Assembly: GCA_023412495.1 (NCBI GenBank)
Contig: JAEYNP010000013.1
Coordinates: 62,001-126,000 of the forward strand
Length of the DNA stretch: 64,000 nucleotides
Direction: 5' to 3'
Source: Pseudomonadota bacterium
GTDB lineage: Bacteria > Desulfobacterota > Desulfobulbia > Desulfobulbales > Desulfocapsaceae
How positions within the stretch are numbered: position 1 is the first letter of the stretch; each line of letters begins with the position of its first letter. The notes beneath the pieces were generated by a model, which saw only the letters and a list, made by a program, of their open reading frames with translations, made no database searches and had not been told where the DNA came from. Shown piece by piece: positions 27,148 to 35,352 of this stretch. Made by a program: the position numbers and the translations under genes.

Positions 27148-27166
27148 GCATTGAATATTGCAATGC
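27148..27166. promoter_or_regulatory. Inverted repeat GCATTG-N7-CAATGC, possible enhancer site
   Basis: Perfect six-base arms separated by AATATTG, centred about 85 bases upstream of the -24 element of the sigma-54 promoter at 27242. This is the usual position of an NtrC-type activator site; the neighbouring NtrC-type regulator is the natural candidate. Confidence 0.45.
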
Positions 27167-27241
27167 CGAGGTCCTCCCCTGTTTTTTACCACCATGCCTA
27201 TCATCCCGAAAAAAATAAGAAATAACTCAACTCATACTCTG

Positions 27242-27257
27242 TGGCACGGCCTTTGCG
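27242..27257 (+). promoter_or_regulatory. Near-perfect sigma-54 promoter
   Basis: TGGCACGGCCTTTGCG matches the -24/-12 consensus TGGCACG-N4-TTGC at every fixed base, with GG and GC ten bases apart. It directs transcription to the small membrane protein gene starting 113 bases downstream. Confidence 0.8.
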
Positions 27258-27370
27258 GTGGAAGAGCGTTTTCCATGATTGGCTTGCTCACGGCCGGAGC
27301 CGGATGCCAGCCGGGACCGCCGACCCTATCGGTGTAAAATGGGATTTCTCCCTGAGGTATGAGGTTTTAC

Positions 27371-27766
27371 ATGGGTACGAGATTGATTATCGGAGCTGTT
27401 TTGATTGTTCTGGCAATTATAGGAATCGCCGTCTGCTATCTTGTTACGCACAACCCGAAACCGCCCAAGTGGGCCAGTGAAATGTTCATAGGATCGGTGA
27501 TCCTGCCCTTGGTTGTGGGGGCAATATTCATGGGGCCCATGCTGGTGGGAGAAGCTATGCTGTATAACTTTCACGCCCTCGATTTCTCAGACGTCATGGT
27601 GGCGCTGAGCATACTTGTTGCAGGGGTGCTGGCCCTCTTGATGATTCGGATTCCGAAACGCCTGGAGGCCTACGAGGCCTTGCGCTCTGCCGTTGAAGTC
27701 CCGGAAGAGCGGAAAAAGGGCCGAAAGGCCGAGCCGCAGCTCGGGACGCTGAGACACGGGGCTTGA
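27371..27766 (+). CDS. Small membrane protein under sigma-54 control, unknown function
   Basis: A 131-residue protein with three probable membrane helices: RLIIGAVLIVLAIIGIAVCY (about 4-23), a segment at about 43-65 (SVILPLVVGAIFMGPMLVG) and one at about 78-97 (VMVALSILVAGVLALLMI). It ends in a charged cytoplasmic tail. The family was not recognised. The ATG at 27371 has GAGG six bases upstream and is preferred to an ATG at 27359. A near-perfect sigma-54 promoter precedes it, and it converges with an NtrC-type regulator/kinase pair, which suggests it is the output of that system. Confidence 0.75.
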   Translation: MGTRLIIGAVLIVLAIIGIAVCYLVTHNPKPPKWASEMFIGSVILPLVVGAIFMGPMLVGEAMLYNFHALDFSDVMVALSILVAGVLALLMIRIPKRLEAYEALRSAVEVPEERKKGRKAEPQLGTLRHGA

Positions 27767-27774
27767 CAGTTCGG

Positions 27775-27795
27775 GGCCGTGCAAAATGCACGGCC
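27775..27795. terminator. Bidirectional hairpin between convergent genes
   Basis: GGCCGTGC (27775-27782) pairs with GCACGGCC (27788-27795), loop AAAAT. It lies in the 32-bp space between the small membrane protein and the regulator gene. Confidence 0.6.
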
Positions 27796-27798
27796 TTC

Positions 27799-29121
27799 TC
27801 AATCCAGGTGGTACTGCTTGCGTTTCCGCCAAAGGGTGGCAGTGTTGATGCCCAGCACGCGTGCGGCTTCTTCGAGGCTAGAGGTGCGGATCATCACTTC
27901 CCGGATATGCTTTTTTTCCATCTCGGCAAGGCTTGACAGACAAGCCTCGTTCGGCGATTCCCGGTAGCCGGCGATATGCGGGGGCAGGTCGCCGGTACGG
28001 ATGCGAGGATGGGGTGAGAGGATCACGGCGCGCTCGACGGCGTTTATGAGCTCACGCACGTTGCCCGGCCAGGGATAGTTTTGCATATGCTGGATGGTCT
28101 CGTTTTCCATGCCTTTTTCCTGCCTGTTATTGAGCTGGGCATAGCGGCGCAGGTGGTGCTCGACCAAAAGGGGAATGTCTTCGGGACGCTCACGCAGAGG
28201 CGGAAGAAAAATCTCGACGACTTTCAACCGAAAATAGAGATCCTGCCGGAAGGTTCCATCCCGGACCAGCTCTTCGAGATCCTTGTTGGTGGCGGCGATG
28301 ACCCGGGCATCCACTGTAAGCGTCCGGGTGTCGCCAACACGTTCATATTCGCGCTGCTGCAGGAAGCGGAGCAGCTTGCCCTGCACCACCGGGGGGATCT
28401 CGGAAACCTCGTCGAGGAAAATCGTGCCTTTTTCGGCGAGGCTCAACTTGCCGGTTTTATCCCGCAGGGCCCCGGTGAACGCTCCCTTCACATGGCCGAA
28501 CAGGTCGCTTTCCAGGAGATTTTCCTGCAGGGCCGCGCAGTCCACGGTGACAAACGGCCCCTTGGCCCTCCCGCTCCATTTGTGCATCAGTCGGGCGATC
28601 AGCCCCTTGCCGGTGCCGCTTTCGCCGGAGACAAGCACGATAGCGTTTGATTCGGCAGCCTGACGGGCGGTGGCAAGTACCTGGCGCATGCGTCGGCTGC
28701 TGGTCAGCAGGTCGCCTTCCTGAAATATGCCTTTCAGGCGCGCCACTTCTTTCTTGAGGTCCTGCAGTTGCGCAATCTTGTCGAGAAGCAGGTCGAGCTG
28801 GCCGGGCACGAATGGCTTGGGCAGGTAATCGAAAGCTCCCATCTTGACGGCGGTGACGGCTGTCTCCACCGCGGCATGGGCGGTGATGATAATGACATGG
28901 GTGGGGATGCCGCCGGCTACGATCCGGCGCAGAACGTCCAGACCGTCCCCATCCGGGAGCCGCAGGTCGAGGAGAACCAGATCGGGGCGATTTTCCAGAA
29001 AGCGGGCGATGCCGTCCCGAGCCGAACCGGCTGCAGTCACCGCCAAACCTCTCTGCTCGAGATATATCGTCAGGGTCTGGACAATGTTGCGGTCATCGTC
29101 GATCAACAGTGCTCGCTGCAT
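27799..29121 (-). CDS. NtrC-family sigma-54-dependent response regulator, AlgB-like
   Basis: A 440-residue three-domain regulator. The receiver has LLIDDDRN, Asp in LVLLDLRLPDGDG and Lys in YLPKPF. The AAA+ domain has Walker A GESGTGKG, the sigma-54 contact loop GAFTGA and Walker B GTIFLDEVSE. The C-terminal Fis-type helix-turn-helix is EAARVLGINTATLWRKRKQY. Phosphorylation should trigger open-complex formation at sigma-54 promoters. It overlaps the upstream kinase gene by 29 bases, so the two are translationally coupled. Kinase partner type and architecture recall Pseudomonas AlgB/KinB. The nearest target is the sigma-54 promoter at 27242. Confidence 0.9.
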   Translation of the reverse strand: MQRALLIDDDRNIVQTLTIYLEQRGLAVTAAGSARDGIARFLENRPDLVLLDLRLPDGDGLDVLRRIVAGGIPTHVIIITAHAAVETAVTAVKMGAFDYLPKPFVPGQLDLLLDKIAQLQDLKKEVARLKGIFQEGDLLTSSRRMRQVLATARQAAESNAIVLVSGESGTGKGLIARLMHKWSGRAKGPFVTVDCAALQENLLESDLFGHVKGAFTGALRDKTGKLSLAEKGTIFLDEVSEIPPVVQGKLLRFLQQREYERVGDTRTLTVDARVIAATNKDLEELVRDGTFRQDLYFRLKVVEIFLPPLRERPEDIPLLVEHHLRRYAQLNNRQEKGMENETIQHMQNYPWPGNVRELINAVERAVILSPHPRIRTGDLPPHIAGYRESPNEACLSSLAEMEKKHIREVMIRTSSLEEAARVLGINTATLWRKRKQYHLD

Positions 29122-30625
29122 CTAATTCCTCCAAATTTTCCGGGATCCAGAATGTAAATGTCGTGCCGCGGCCGGGCTGGCTGTCGGCGGTAATGTTGCC
29201 ACCATGCTGCTCGACGATCTCCTTGGCGATGGCGAGCCCAAGCCCTATGGTGCCGGTTTTTTCCCGTTCTGAAAATTGCGTGTAGCGATCGAAGATATGC
29301 GGCAGGTTTTGCGGGTCGATGCCGCAACCGTCGTCGCTGCATTGGAAATAGAAGAACCCCTGTCGCCGTTCGACCTTGATGCAGATCTGTCCACCGTTCT
29401 CGGTATAGCGCAGGGCATTGCTCACCAGGTTGGCAAGCACCCAGGGGAATCGCCGGGAATCGAGGGCGATGGGAGGCAGATCGGGCTCTATGTCGAAGTG
29501 CAGGCGGACCCCTTTTTCCACTGCGTATTTTGCAAGAGGTTTGCAGGTCTCGTGAACGAGCCTCTCGACATTGGATTTCTCCCGCACCGCCGGCTTGACC
29601 ATGGACTCCAGACGGGCGATGTCGACCAGTTCGTTGAGCAGGCTGGCCAATCGGCTGCAGTCTTCCCTCGCCGTTTCGAGAAGCACGTCGATATTCTCCG
29701 GACTGAGCCTGGTTCTTTTTTCATGGAGCAGATTAACGCTCATCGCCAGGGAAGTCATGGGAGTTTTCAGCTGATGCGACAGATCGGCGACGAAGCGGGA
29801 TTTGGCCTCTTCCACCCGGCGGACCTTCAGCTTTTCGGCGGCCAGGATCGCCGTGTTATGCTGATCGTAATCCGCCAGGCTCTTGAACAGGCGGTTGAAC
29901 TCGTCAGTCAGCAGACCGATTTCATCATTGTCGCGAACGGGCAGGCACGGATACCGCTCACCGCCTTGACGACTTGCCGCCAGGCTCTGGGCAAGCAGCC
30001 TGATCGGTTGCGCCACGCGGGACGAAAGGTGGTAGCTGAGAAGGATGATGAGCACGATGATAGCGAGAAGAAAGAGCAGCGAGTGGCGCTGAGCGCGGTC
30101 GGCGAGCATTCGGGTCTCTTTCTCGGCGCGTTCCATGCCGTGTTCGTTTATTTCCACCAGGGCATTGATGTTGTCCTCCAGTTGGGAGGTCAGGCGCAGG
30201 AATTCTTCAGCGGGGAAGGATGACGAATCCTCTCGGAGGGTATCGATGATCTTGGTGTAATGGCGGTGTTTTTCCGTGAGAGCATCGACGATGAGATTTT
30301 CGCCGATTTCCGCCACATGGTTCCTGCAGATCCAGATTGCCTCGGCCAGGGCTTCCCGTTCGAGGTTGTCCAGGATGTGCGGTTCATGCCGGAACATGAA
30401 GGCCAGAACCGTGTTGCGGTTTTGCTCCAGCACCTGGCGGGCCTGCTGAGCGCCCTTGATGCTCCCATAATTGCGCGACATGATATGCTCGGCGCTCTGC
30501 CCCAGGGCGTTGAGATACCGATAGTTGATGACGGCAACTACGAACAGGGCAAGAATCGGCAGGAGACTGACCGCGAAAATCTTATGGCGGATCGGGCGGC
30601 GGATGGATAATCCGGGAGGTTTCAT
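29093..30625 (-). CDS. Membrane sensor histidine kinase, KinB-like
   Basis: A 510-residue kinase. It has a first membrane helix (about 16-34), a helical periplasmic domain beginning AEHIMSRNYGSIKGAQQARQ, and a second helix (about 187-207, LLFLLAIIVLIILLSYHL). HAMP, HisKA with the phospho-accepting His in DLSHQLKTPMTSL, and HATPase (DDGCGIDPQNLPHIFDRY, GTIGLGLAIAKEIV) follow. The N-terminal four-helix sensor and the coupling to an NtrC-type regulator match the KinB/AlgB pattern. It is the first gene of the pair. The ligand is unknown. Confidence 0.88.
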   Translation of the reverse strand: MKPPGLSIRRPIRHKIFAVSLLPILALFVVAVINYRYLNALGQSAEHIMSRNYGSIKGAQQARQVLEQNRNTVLAFMFRHEPHILDNLEREALAEAIWICRNHVAEIGENLIVDALTEKHRHYTKIIDTLREDSSSFPAEEFLRLTSQLEDNINALVEINEHGMERAEKETRMLADRAQRHSLLFLLAIIVLIILLSYHLSSRVAQPIRLLAQSLAASRQGGERYPCLPVRDNDEIGLLTDEFNRLFKSLADYDQHNTAILAAEKLKVRRVEEAKSRFVADLSHQLKTPMTSLAMSVNLLHEKRTRLSPENIDVLLETAREDCSRLASLLNELVDIARLESMVKPAVREKSNVERLVHETCKPLAKYAVEKGVRLHFDIEPDLPPIALDSRRFPWVLANLVSNALRYTENGGQICIKVERRQGFFYFQCSDDGCGIDPQNLPHIFDRYTQFSEREKTGTIGLGLAIAKEIVEQHGGNITADSQPGRGTTFTFWIPENLEELDAASTVDRR

Positions 30626-30972
30626 TCATTTACTGCGGCATTTTCGGCCGCTTCCAGAGAAAAGTATTGCGAAGAATGGTTTTTCTGCCAGGGCCGACAG
30701 GGAGGGTCCACTTTGTTCGGTGATGAAATTGAGGATACGTTGTTGAATATGAAATCCTATCTCGTCATCAACGATTTCGCAAGCTGTTGATACATAATGC
30801 TCTGGAAGGAGGCCCTGAAAGAGACCCTTATTGAACAGCTGAACTTCCAGGACGATTACTCCCGGTTCTGCCGCCCGTTCCACCACCGCCTCATCAGATT
30901 CAGGCGCTGCAGGGCATCAGGTCAGCAGGCTGGTTTGCATTTGACTACGATACCATGATCCTTGTAGTATTT
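30626..30972. other. Intergenic stretch, no convincing gene
   Basis: Upstream region of the KinB-like gene. A 53-codon plus-strand frame (30797-30958) and an 86-codon minus-strand frame were considered and rejected for lack of ribosome-binding sites and family resemblance. Confidence 0.4.
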
Positions 30973-31533
30973 TCACTGGCCTCCGGCTCCGCCGCTCTGG
31001 CCGCCTTGCCCACCGGCGCCGCCTTGTCCGCCGAAGCCGCCACCGCCCGGGGATTGCAAGCTGCCGCCACTCGGTCCCTGGCCCTGTCCGGGTCCTTGAG
31101 TGGCGGATGGTTCCCTGTCAGTATCCGACATGCCTCCCGGCCGATCAGTCATAGGGTCTTGCGACTGCTGTTGCCGTGATCGAGTGTCGCTGTCCTCGAA
31201 GCGCGGGGAGACGCCGAACTCCTGCTGTACCGGCCTTTGCTGTTGGGTCTGCCGCTGCTGATCGAACTGCTGCTGGTCCGTACCCTGGACTCCTGTTTGA
31301 CCCGTCCCGGAGAACACCTCGGACTGCTGGCCGCCGACCGTGTCTTGCTGCCGAACGCCGGGATCTCTCCGCTCCGTGCCCAAAGATCCTTCACCAGGGT
31401 TTATCGCCGCTCCGCTTTGCCCTGGTCGTTCGTCTTGCGGGGTCTGGTCCCCGGATTGGATTTGTCCGATTCCCGGACCCGCGATGAGCAGGCTGCCTGT
31501 TATGAGTATTGAATAAACAATCGACTTTTTCAT
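30973..31533 (-). CDS. Secreted low-complexity Gln/Gly-rich protein
   Basis: A 186-residue protein with a signal peptide (MKKSIVYSILITGSLLIAGPG) and an otherwise disordered sequence rich in Gln, Gly, Asp and Arg. It ends in a glycine-rich tail GGGGFGGQGGAGGQGGQSGG. No domain was recognised. AAGGAG precedes the start. Composition resembles the Gln-rich PRC-barrel protein at 35353-36678, suggesting related extracellular or periplasmic roles. Low complexity makes homology calls unreliable. Confidence 0.65.
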   Translation of the reverse strand: MKKSIVYSILITGSLLIAGPGIGQIQSGDQTPQDERPGQSGAAINPGEGSLGTERRDPGVRQQDTVGGQQSEVFSGTGQTGVQGTDQQQFDQQRQTQQQRPVQQEFGVSPRFEDSDTRSRQQQSQDPMTDRPGGMSDTDREPSATQGPGQGQGPSGGSLQSPGGGGFGGQGGAGGQGGQSGGAGGQ

Positions 31534-31769
31534 TATGAACTCCTTTAGACATTGCTGTATGTAAGATTTCTAGGTTTCTGGTCGGGGCTGCCGGAACCCT
31601 GCTGTCGCAGTTGATGATTCCGGATCTCGTTTCTGCCGCCTGTCGCCACATAATCAAACCGGCGAGGTTGACGCCGGAATCCCGAGGACAATCAAAATTT
31701 CCATCGGATCCCGCCAGGCGAAGACAAATCCGGACAACACCTAACACTCTTTTGCTTATGCCGGCTATG
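31534..31769. other. Intergenic stretch
   Basis: Separates the Gln/Gly-rich protein gene from the hydrolase operon; no repeat or gene-like frame was recognised. Confidence 0.35.
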
Positions 31770-32450
31770 TCAATGGAGCTTAGAGATTTGCCGGGAGAAA
31801 TAGGCCGCCGCCTCACCCAGTTCATTCAAGACATCCTGATCCGTGCGGCCCGATTTCTTCGGCACGTGAAAACTATGGTCGGCTCCGTCGATGACATGCA
31901 GCCTGGCTCTCTTCCCCAACCGGTCGCACAAGGGGCGCAGCAGCGTGAGATCCGCCAGTTGGTCGCGGGTGCCCTGGAGAAAGAGCATCGGCAGGTTCAC
32001 TTCGAAGAGATGCCGGCCCCGCTCGTCTGATGGCTTGCCGGGGGCGTGCAGGGGGAAGCCGAAGAAGACCAGGCCGCGCACACCCGGCAGTGGATCCCGG
32101 CAGGCGGCGGTGGAGGTCATTCTGCCACCCAGGGATTTGCCTCCCGCGAGCATCGGCAGATCGCCCGCATACTCACGGGCGAGGGAGACAGCCGAGCGGA
32201 CGGTTTCGAGGAGGACCGGCTGGGGGTCGGGGGCTCTTTTGCCCTGCTCCATGTACGGGAATTGGTAGCGGAGACTGGCAATCCCGTGGTCCGCAAGACT
32301 CAAGGCCAGGCCGGCCATGAATGGATGGCGGATGCCCGCGCCGGCGCCGTGACCCAGAACAATCAGCCAACTGGCGTTTTCCGGCCGGACGAGCAGAGCC
32401 GAGACAGGTCTCTCACTATTGCCGACGGTGAAATGCAGCTCTTGTTCCAT
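31770..32450 (-). CDS. Alpha/beta hydrolase of the KANL3/Tex30 type
   Basis: A 226-residue small alpha/beta hydrolase with LGHGAGAGIRHPFM (oxyanion region), nucleophile elbow AGGKSLGGRM, Asp in LQGTRDQLAD and His in IDGADHSFHVPK. The GHGAG...GGKSLGGR pattern is that of the KANL3/Tex30-like family, of unknown physiological substrate. It starts nine bases after the DUF72 gene and is probably cotranscribed with it. Confidence 0.8.
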   Translation of the reverse strand: MEQELHFTVGNSERPVSALLVRPENASWLIVLGHGAGAGIRHPFMAGLALSLADHGIASLRYQFPYMEQGKRAPDPQPVLLETVRSAVSLAREYAGDLPMLAGGKSLGGRMTSTAACRDPLPGVRGLVFFGFPLHAPGKPSDERGRHLFEVNLPMLFLQGTRDQLADLTLLRPLCDRLGKRARLHVIDGADHSFHVPKKSGRTDQDVLNELGEAAAYFSRQISKLH

Positions 32451-32459
32451 TTCATCCTC

Positions 32460-33164
32460 CTATGGGGCCTGCTCGATAAGGTCCAGGAAATCCCGCGCCA
32501 GCTTCGGACCGGCTCCAACGTCTTCGTGCTTGAAAAAGACGTATACTTCCTTCAGGTTGTGCGACCTGATCCTGTCGACCCAGTCGAGCAGCTCTTCTTT
32601 TGTGTAGCTTTCCCTGCGCAGGCGCAGATAGCCCCAGCCGGCGGTATCGATCAGCTCCCCGAACTCTTCGCTCTCATCAGAACAACAGAGGGCGCAGCCC
32701 TTCTTCCGCAGAACCTCGTGCAACTCCTCGTCGCACCAGGAGCGATGCCGGAATTCGAAAACCGTCTTCACCTCCGGAGGCAGCAGGTCGGCAAATCTCT
32801 TCAGCAACTCGATATCCTTGTGCAGGTACGGGGGGAATTGAAAAAGGATAGCCCCCAGCTTCTCGCCCAGCGCGGATGCCGTACTGAACAGGTAATCGAC
32901 CTCGTCGCCTTTGTCCTTGAGCGGCCGGATGTGGGTGATCTTGCGCGATGCCTTCAGTACGAAGCGAAAACCGGGCGGCACCTGTTCCGCCCAGGTTTCG
33001 ATCATCTTCGCGCTGGGCATCCGGTAAAAGGTGTTGTTCACTTCCACCGCCGGCAGCTTGCGGCTGTAGAACTGCAGCATCATCCTGTCCGGCAGGTCCT
33101 TCGGGTAGAAGGATCCCTTCCATTCCTTGTAGCTGTAACCGCTGGTTCCGACGAAATAATCCAT
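32460..33164 (-). CDS. DUF72 family protein
   Basis: A 234-residue TIM-barrel-like DUF72 protein. It has the N-terminal FVGTSGYSYKEWKGSFYP signature, EVNNTFYRMPS, FKASRKITH-type strand (here VLKASRKITH), ILFQFPP and the late FFKHEDVGAGPKLA, a variant of the usual Y-F-N-N-H motif. The family is widespread, is linked to sugar/DNA-related TIM barrels by fold, and has no settled function. The ATG at 33164 has GGGAGG upstream. It is first of a two-gene operon with the hydrolase; a MITE lies just upstream. Confidence 0.85.
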   Translation of the reverse strand: MDYFVGTSGYSYKEWKGSFYPKDLPDRMMLQFYSRKLPAVEVNNTFYRMPSAKMIETWAEQVPPGFRFVLKASRKITHIRPLKDKGDEVDYLFSTASALGEKLGAILFQFPPYLHKDIELLKRFADLLPPEVKTVFEFRHRSWCDEELHEVLRKKGCALCCSDESEEFGELIDTAGWGYLRLRRESYTKEELLDWVDRIRSHNLKEVYVFFKHEDVGAGPKLARDFLDLIEQAP

Positions 33165-33233
33165 CCGTTGGCCCTCCCAATTTCGGCGACGGCGGCCGTC
33201 CCGGGTTATCTCTTCTTTCCCCGACTCTAACTC

Positions 33234-33380
33234 TAGGAGCCTGTCGGAATATAGCAATTTTTTCTCGGATCGAGGCAAACTCGGAAAAATTACCGGAGGT
33301 ATATACCTAATATTACGAGGATAATTTTTTCGAGTTTAACGAAGAGATGGGGAAAAAGGGCATAATCCGACCGGCTCCTA
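33234..33380. mobile_element. 147-bp MITE-like inverted-repeat element, copy 2
   Basis: Begins TAGGAGCCTGTCGGAATATA and ends ATAATCCGACCGGCTCCTA, exactly the same length as copy 1 (1663-1809). The interior is closely similar (TCGAGGCAAACTCGG, GATAATTTTTTCGAGTTTAA). It lies four bases from the stop codon of the phospholipase D-type gene and about 70 bases upstream of the DUF72 gene. Confidence 0.85.
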
Positions 33381-33384
33381 GGAA

Positions 33385-34740
33385 CTATAGCCAATAATCG
33401 AAGAGACTGGCGAAAAACTCCACCACCTTCTCGCGAAGGGGTCTCTGCTGCCATATTCGATAGTTGATTTCCGTGTTCTGCTCCTGGTCCGCAAGAAAGA
33501 GTGTCTCCATTTTCTCCGCGAAATCCCTGCCCCAGATTACCAGATTGGCTTCGTTGGCATGCAGGAAGCTCCGGTAATCCAGATTGGCCGAGCCCACCGT
33601 CGACCAGATGGTGTCCACCACTGCCGTCTTTGGGTGCTGCAGGGCATCCCGGCGCTCGAAGACGCGGACTCCGGCGATCAGCAATTCACTATAGTGCGCC
33701 CTGGACGAATTCCGGGTCACCCAGGAATCCGTGAGGCCAGGCAGCAGCAGCCGGACATCGACGTTTCGGCGGGCGGCCCTTTTCAGGGCGTCGAGGATCC
33801 GCCGGTCCGGCGAAAAGTAGCCCTGGGTGATCCAGATCCGCTCCCTGGCGTTGTCGATCGCTGCCAGGTAGAGCTTGTAGATGTCGACCTCCGCATCCCC
33901 CGCCTTGCTGTCCACGAGGCGTATCAGCTGCTCTCCCTGTTCTTCGAGCGGCGGATAATACTCCGGTCCATCCAGAGGCGGTGCATCGTGTATCCTTGCC
34001 CAAAATGCGACAAAAAGCCGCTGCAGCTGCGCCACCGCCGGGCCTTCCACCTTGACGTGGGTGTCGCGCCAGCCTTGCTGCAAACTCCTTATTTCTCCGC
34101 TCGACGGTTTAGTATAGACGCTGCTGATATTCAGCCCCCCGGTAAAGCCCACTCGCCCGTCGACAATGGTGATTTTGCGGTGATGACGGTTGTTGAGGCG
34201 CCAGATGCGGATGATATCGGTGGGACTGAGAGGGTGGTACTCGTACAGCTGTACCCCGTGATGCCGCAATCTGGAGAAATATTCTTCCGCCGCGGCCAGC
34301 GCGCCGATCGAGTCATAGACCAAACGGACCTCCACCCCCGCCTGCCGCCGCTCGATCAGGATATCCGCCAGCAGACTGCCTATCCGGTCGTCGTCGAGAA
34401 TAAAGGTCTCGATGTGGATATGATGCCGGGCGGCCTTCATGGCGGCGAACATCGCCTCGAAGGTTTCGGGGCCGTCCTTCAGCAGTTCCACCCGATTGCC
34501 GGCTACCAGCGGGCGGTTGGTGATCCCCTGCTCGATGCGCAGCATGTCCTCCACCGGAAAACCATCGGCGCGGGAGGCTGCTTTTATCAGGCGGCCCAGT
34601 TTGGCAGCCCCGTCTTTGCCGGCTATCCGGATGGAAATCGACGGATCCGCCGAGGGCATCCGAAGCGAGATCTGATGCAACGACGGTGCACAGCAAGTCA
34701 ATGTCAGGACCAGGACAAGAAAGATGCAAAGGATTTTCAT
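33385..34740 (-). CDS. Phospholipase D-family cardiolipin synthase-like exported protein
   Basis: A 451-residue protein with an N-terminal hydrophobic export signal ending LTLTCCAPS, consistent with a lipoprotein or anchored protein. It has two PLD (HKD) motifs: NNRHHRKITIVDGRVGFTGG and HPKTAVVDTIWSTVGSANLD, each with the downstream Gly-Gly/Gly-Ser and Asn of the family. The order matches bacterial cardiolipin synthases, which transfer a phosphatidyl group between two phosphatidylglycerols. Unlike ClsA it lacks two N-terminal membrane helices. The ATG at 34740 has TGGAAG upstream. It ends four bases from MITE copy 2. Confidence 0.8.
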   Translation of the reverse strand: MKILCIFLVLVLTLTCCAPSLHQISLRMPSADPSISIRIAGKDGAAKLGRLIKAASRADGFPVEDMLRIEQGITNRPLVAGNRVELLKDGPETFEAMFAAMKAARHHIHIETFILDDDRIGSLLADILIERRQAGVEVRLVYDSIGALAAAEEYFSRLRHHGVQLYEYHPLSPTDIIRIWRLNNRHHRKITIVDGRVGFTGGLNISSVYTKPSSGEIRSLQQGWRDTHVKVEGPAVAQLQRLFVAFWARIHDAPPLDGPEYYPPLEEQGEQLIRLVDSKAGDAEVDIYKLYLAAIDNARERIWITQGYFSPDRRILDALKRAARRNVDVRLLLPGLTDSWVTRNSSRAHYSELLIAGVRVFERRDALQHPKTAVVDTIWSTVGSANLDYRSFLHANEANLVIWGRDFAEKMETLFLADQEQNTEINYRIWQQRPLREKVVEFFASLFDYWL

Positions 34741-34917
34741 CGCTTCCAGCCGTTCCAAAGAATTCCGGCAATAGCTTTAAGCGCAGCCATGATATTGGGA
34801 GCGTTAATTTCCGAAGGCTTAAACCGCCAGACTCCTATGCGCCGGGCTTGCAAGTGCCTCAGTACACTTTAACCTTGATGCAACGCATGTCACTTCTACA
34901 TCGATGCCATTTCTTTC

Positions 34918-34973
34918 ATGCGGGCTAACGCCCGCAACCCCCAAGGGCAGTCATCCCTCCCACAGCAGAGGGG
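34918..34973. repeat. Palindromic intergenic repeat, copy D (module 1 only)
   Basis: TGCGGGCTAACGCCCGCA hairpin, CCCCCAAGGG, then ATCCCTCCCACAGCAGAGGG hairpin; module 2 is absent. It lies in the 610-bp space between the divergent phospholipase D-type and PRC-barrel genes, where nothing else was recognised. Confidence 0.75.
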
Positions 34974-35352
34974 ATAAGGCGGAAACGGCCATTCTGTCGA
35001 TTGATTATCAGCTTGTTCCTTGTCCACGGATTATTTGCACGGTAGCGGCTACAGCGCGGGCAAGTATTCTCACCATGAGACAGCGATCTTGCATGTGATT
35101 CTCTCCGCCGCCTCGCTTTTGCACTCGACTTGTCCACTCTTCAAGTTCTATGGTTAGACCCCCTCCAGCGTCACCCATTTCGACGATCATGTCAGAAGTA
35201 CCTGGCTTGCCGCTGCATTGACAGCATTCTCGATGGACTTATCCTAACTTTATTAGGGAGCTTTTCAACTCCAACAGCAACCCCACTCTCCATCCAGAGA
35301 TACTTCATGGACGGGGTTTCATGAATGAAATATCAATTAGAGGAGCAACATC

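Noticed and set aside
30797..30958. 53-codon plus-strand frame beginning MLWKEALKETLIEQ
   Set aside because: No ribosome-binding site and no recognisable family; the opposite-strand 86-codon frame is equally unsupported.
35188..35210. Possible sigma-54 promoter TGGCTTGCCGCTGCA before the PRC-barrel gene
   Set aside because: The GG and GC elements are nine, not ten, bases apart, which abolishes sigma-54 recognition.
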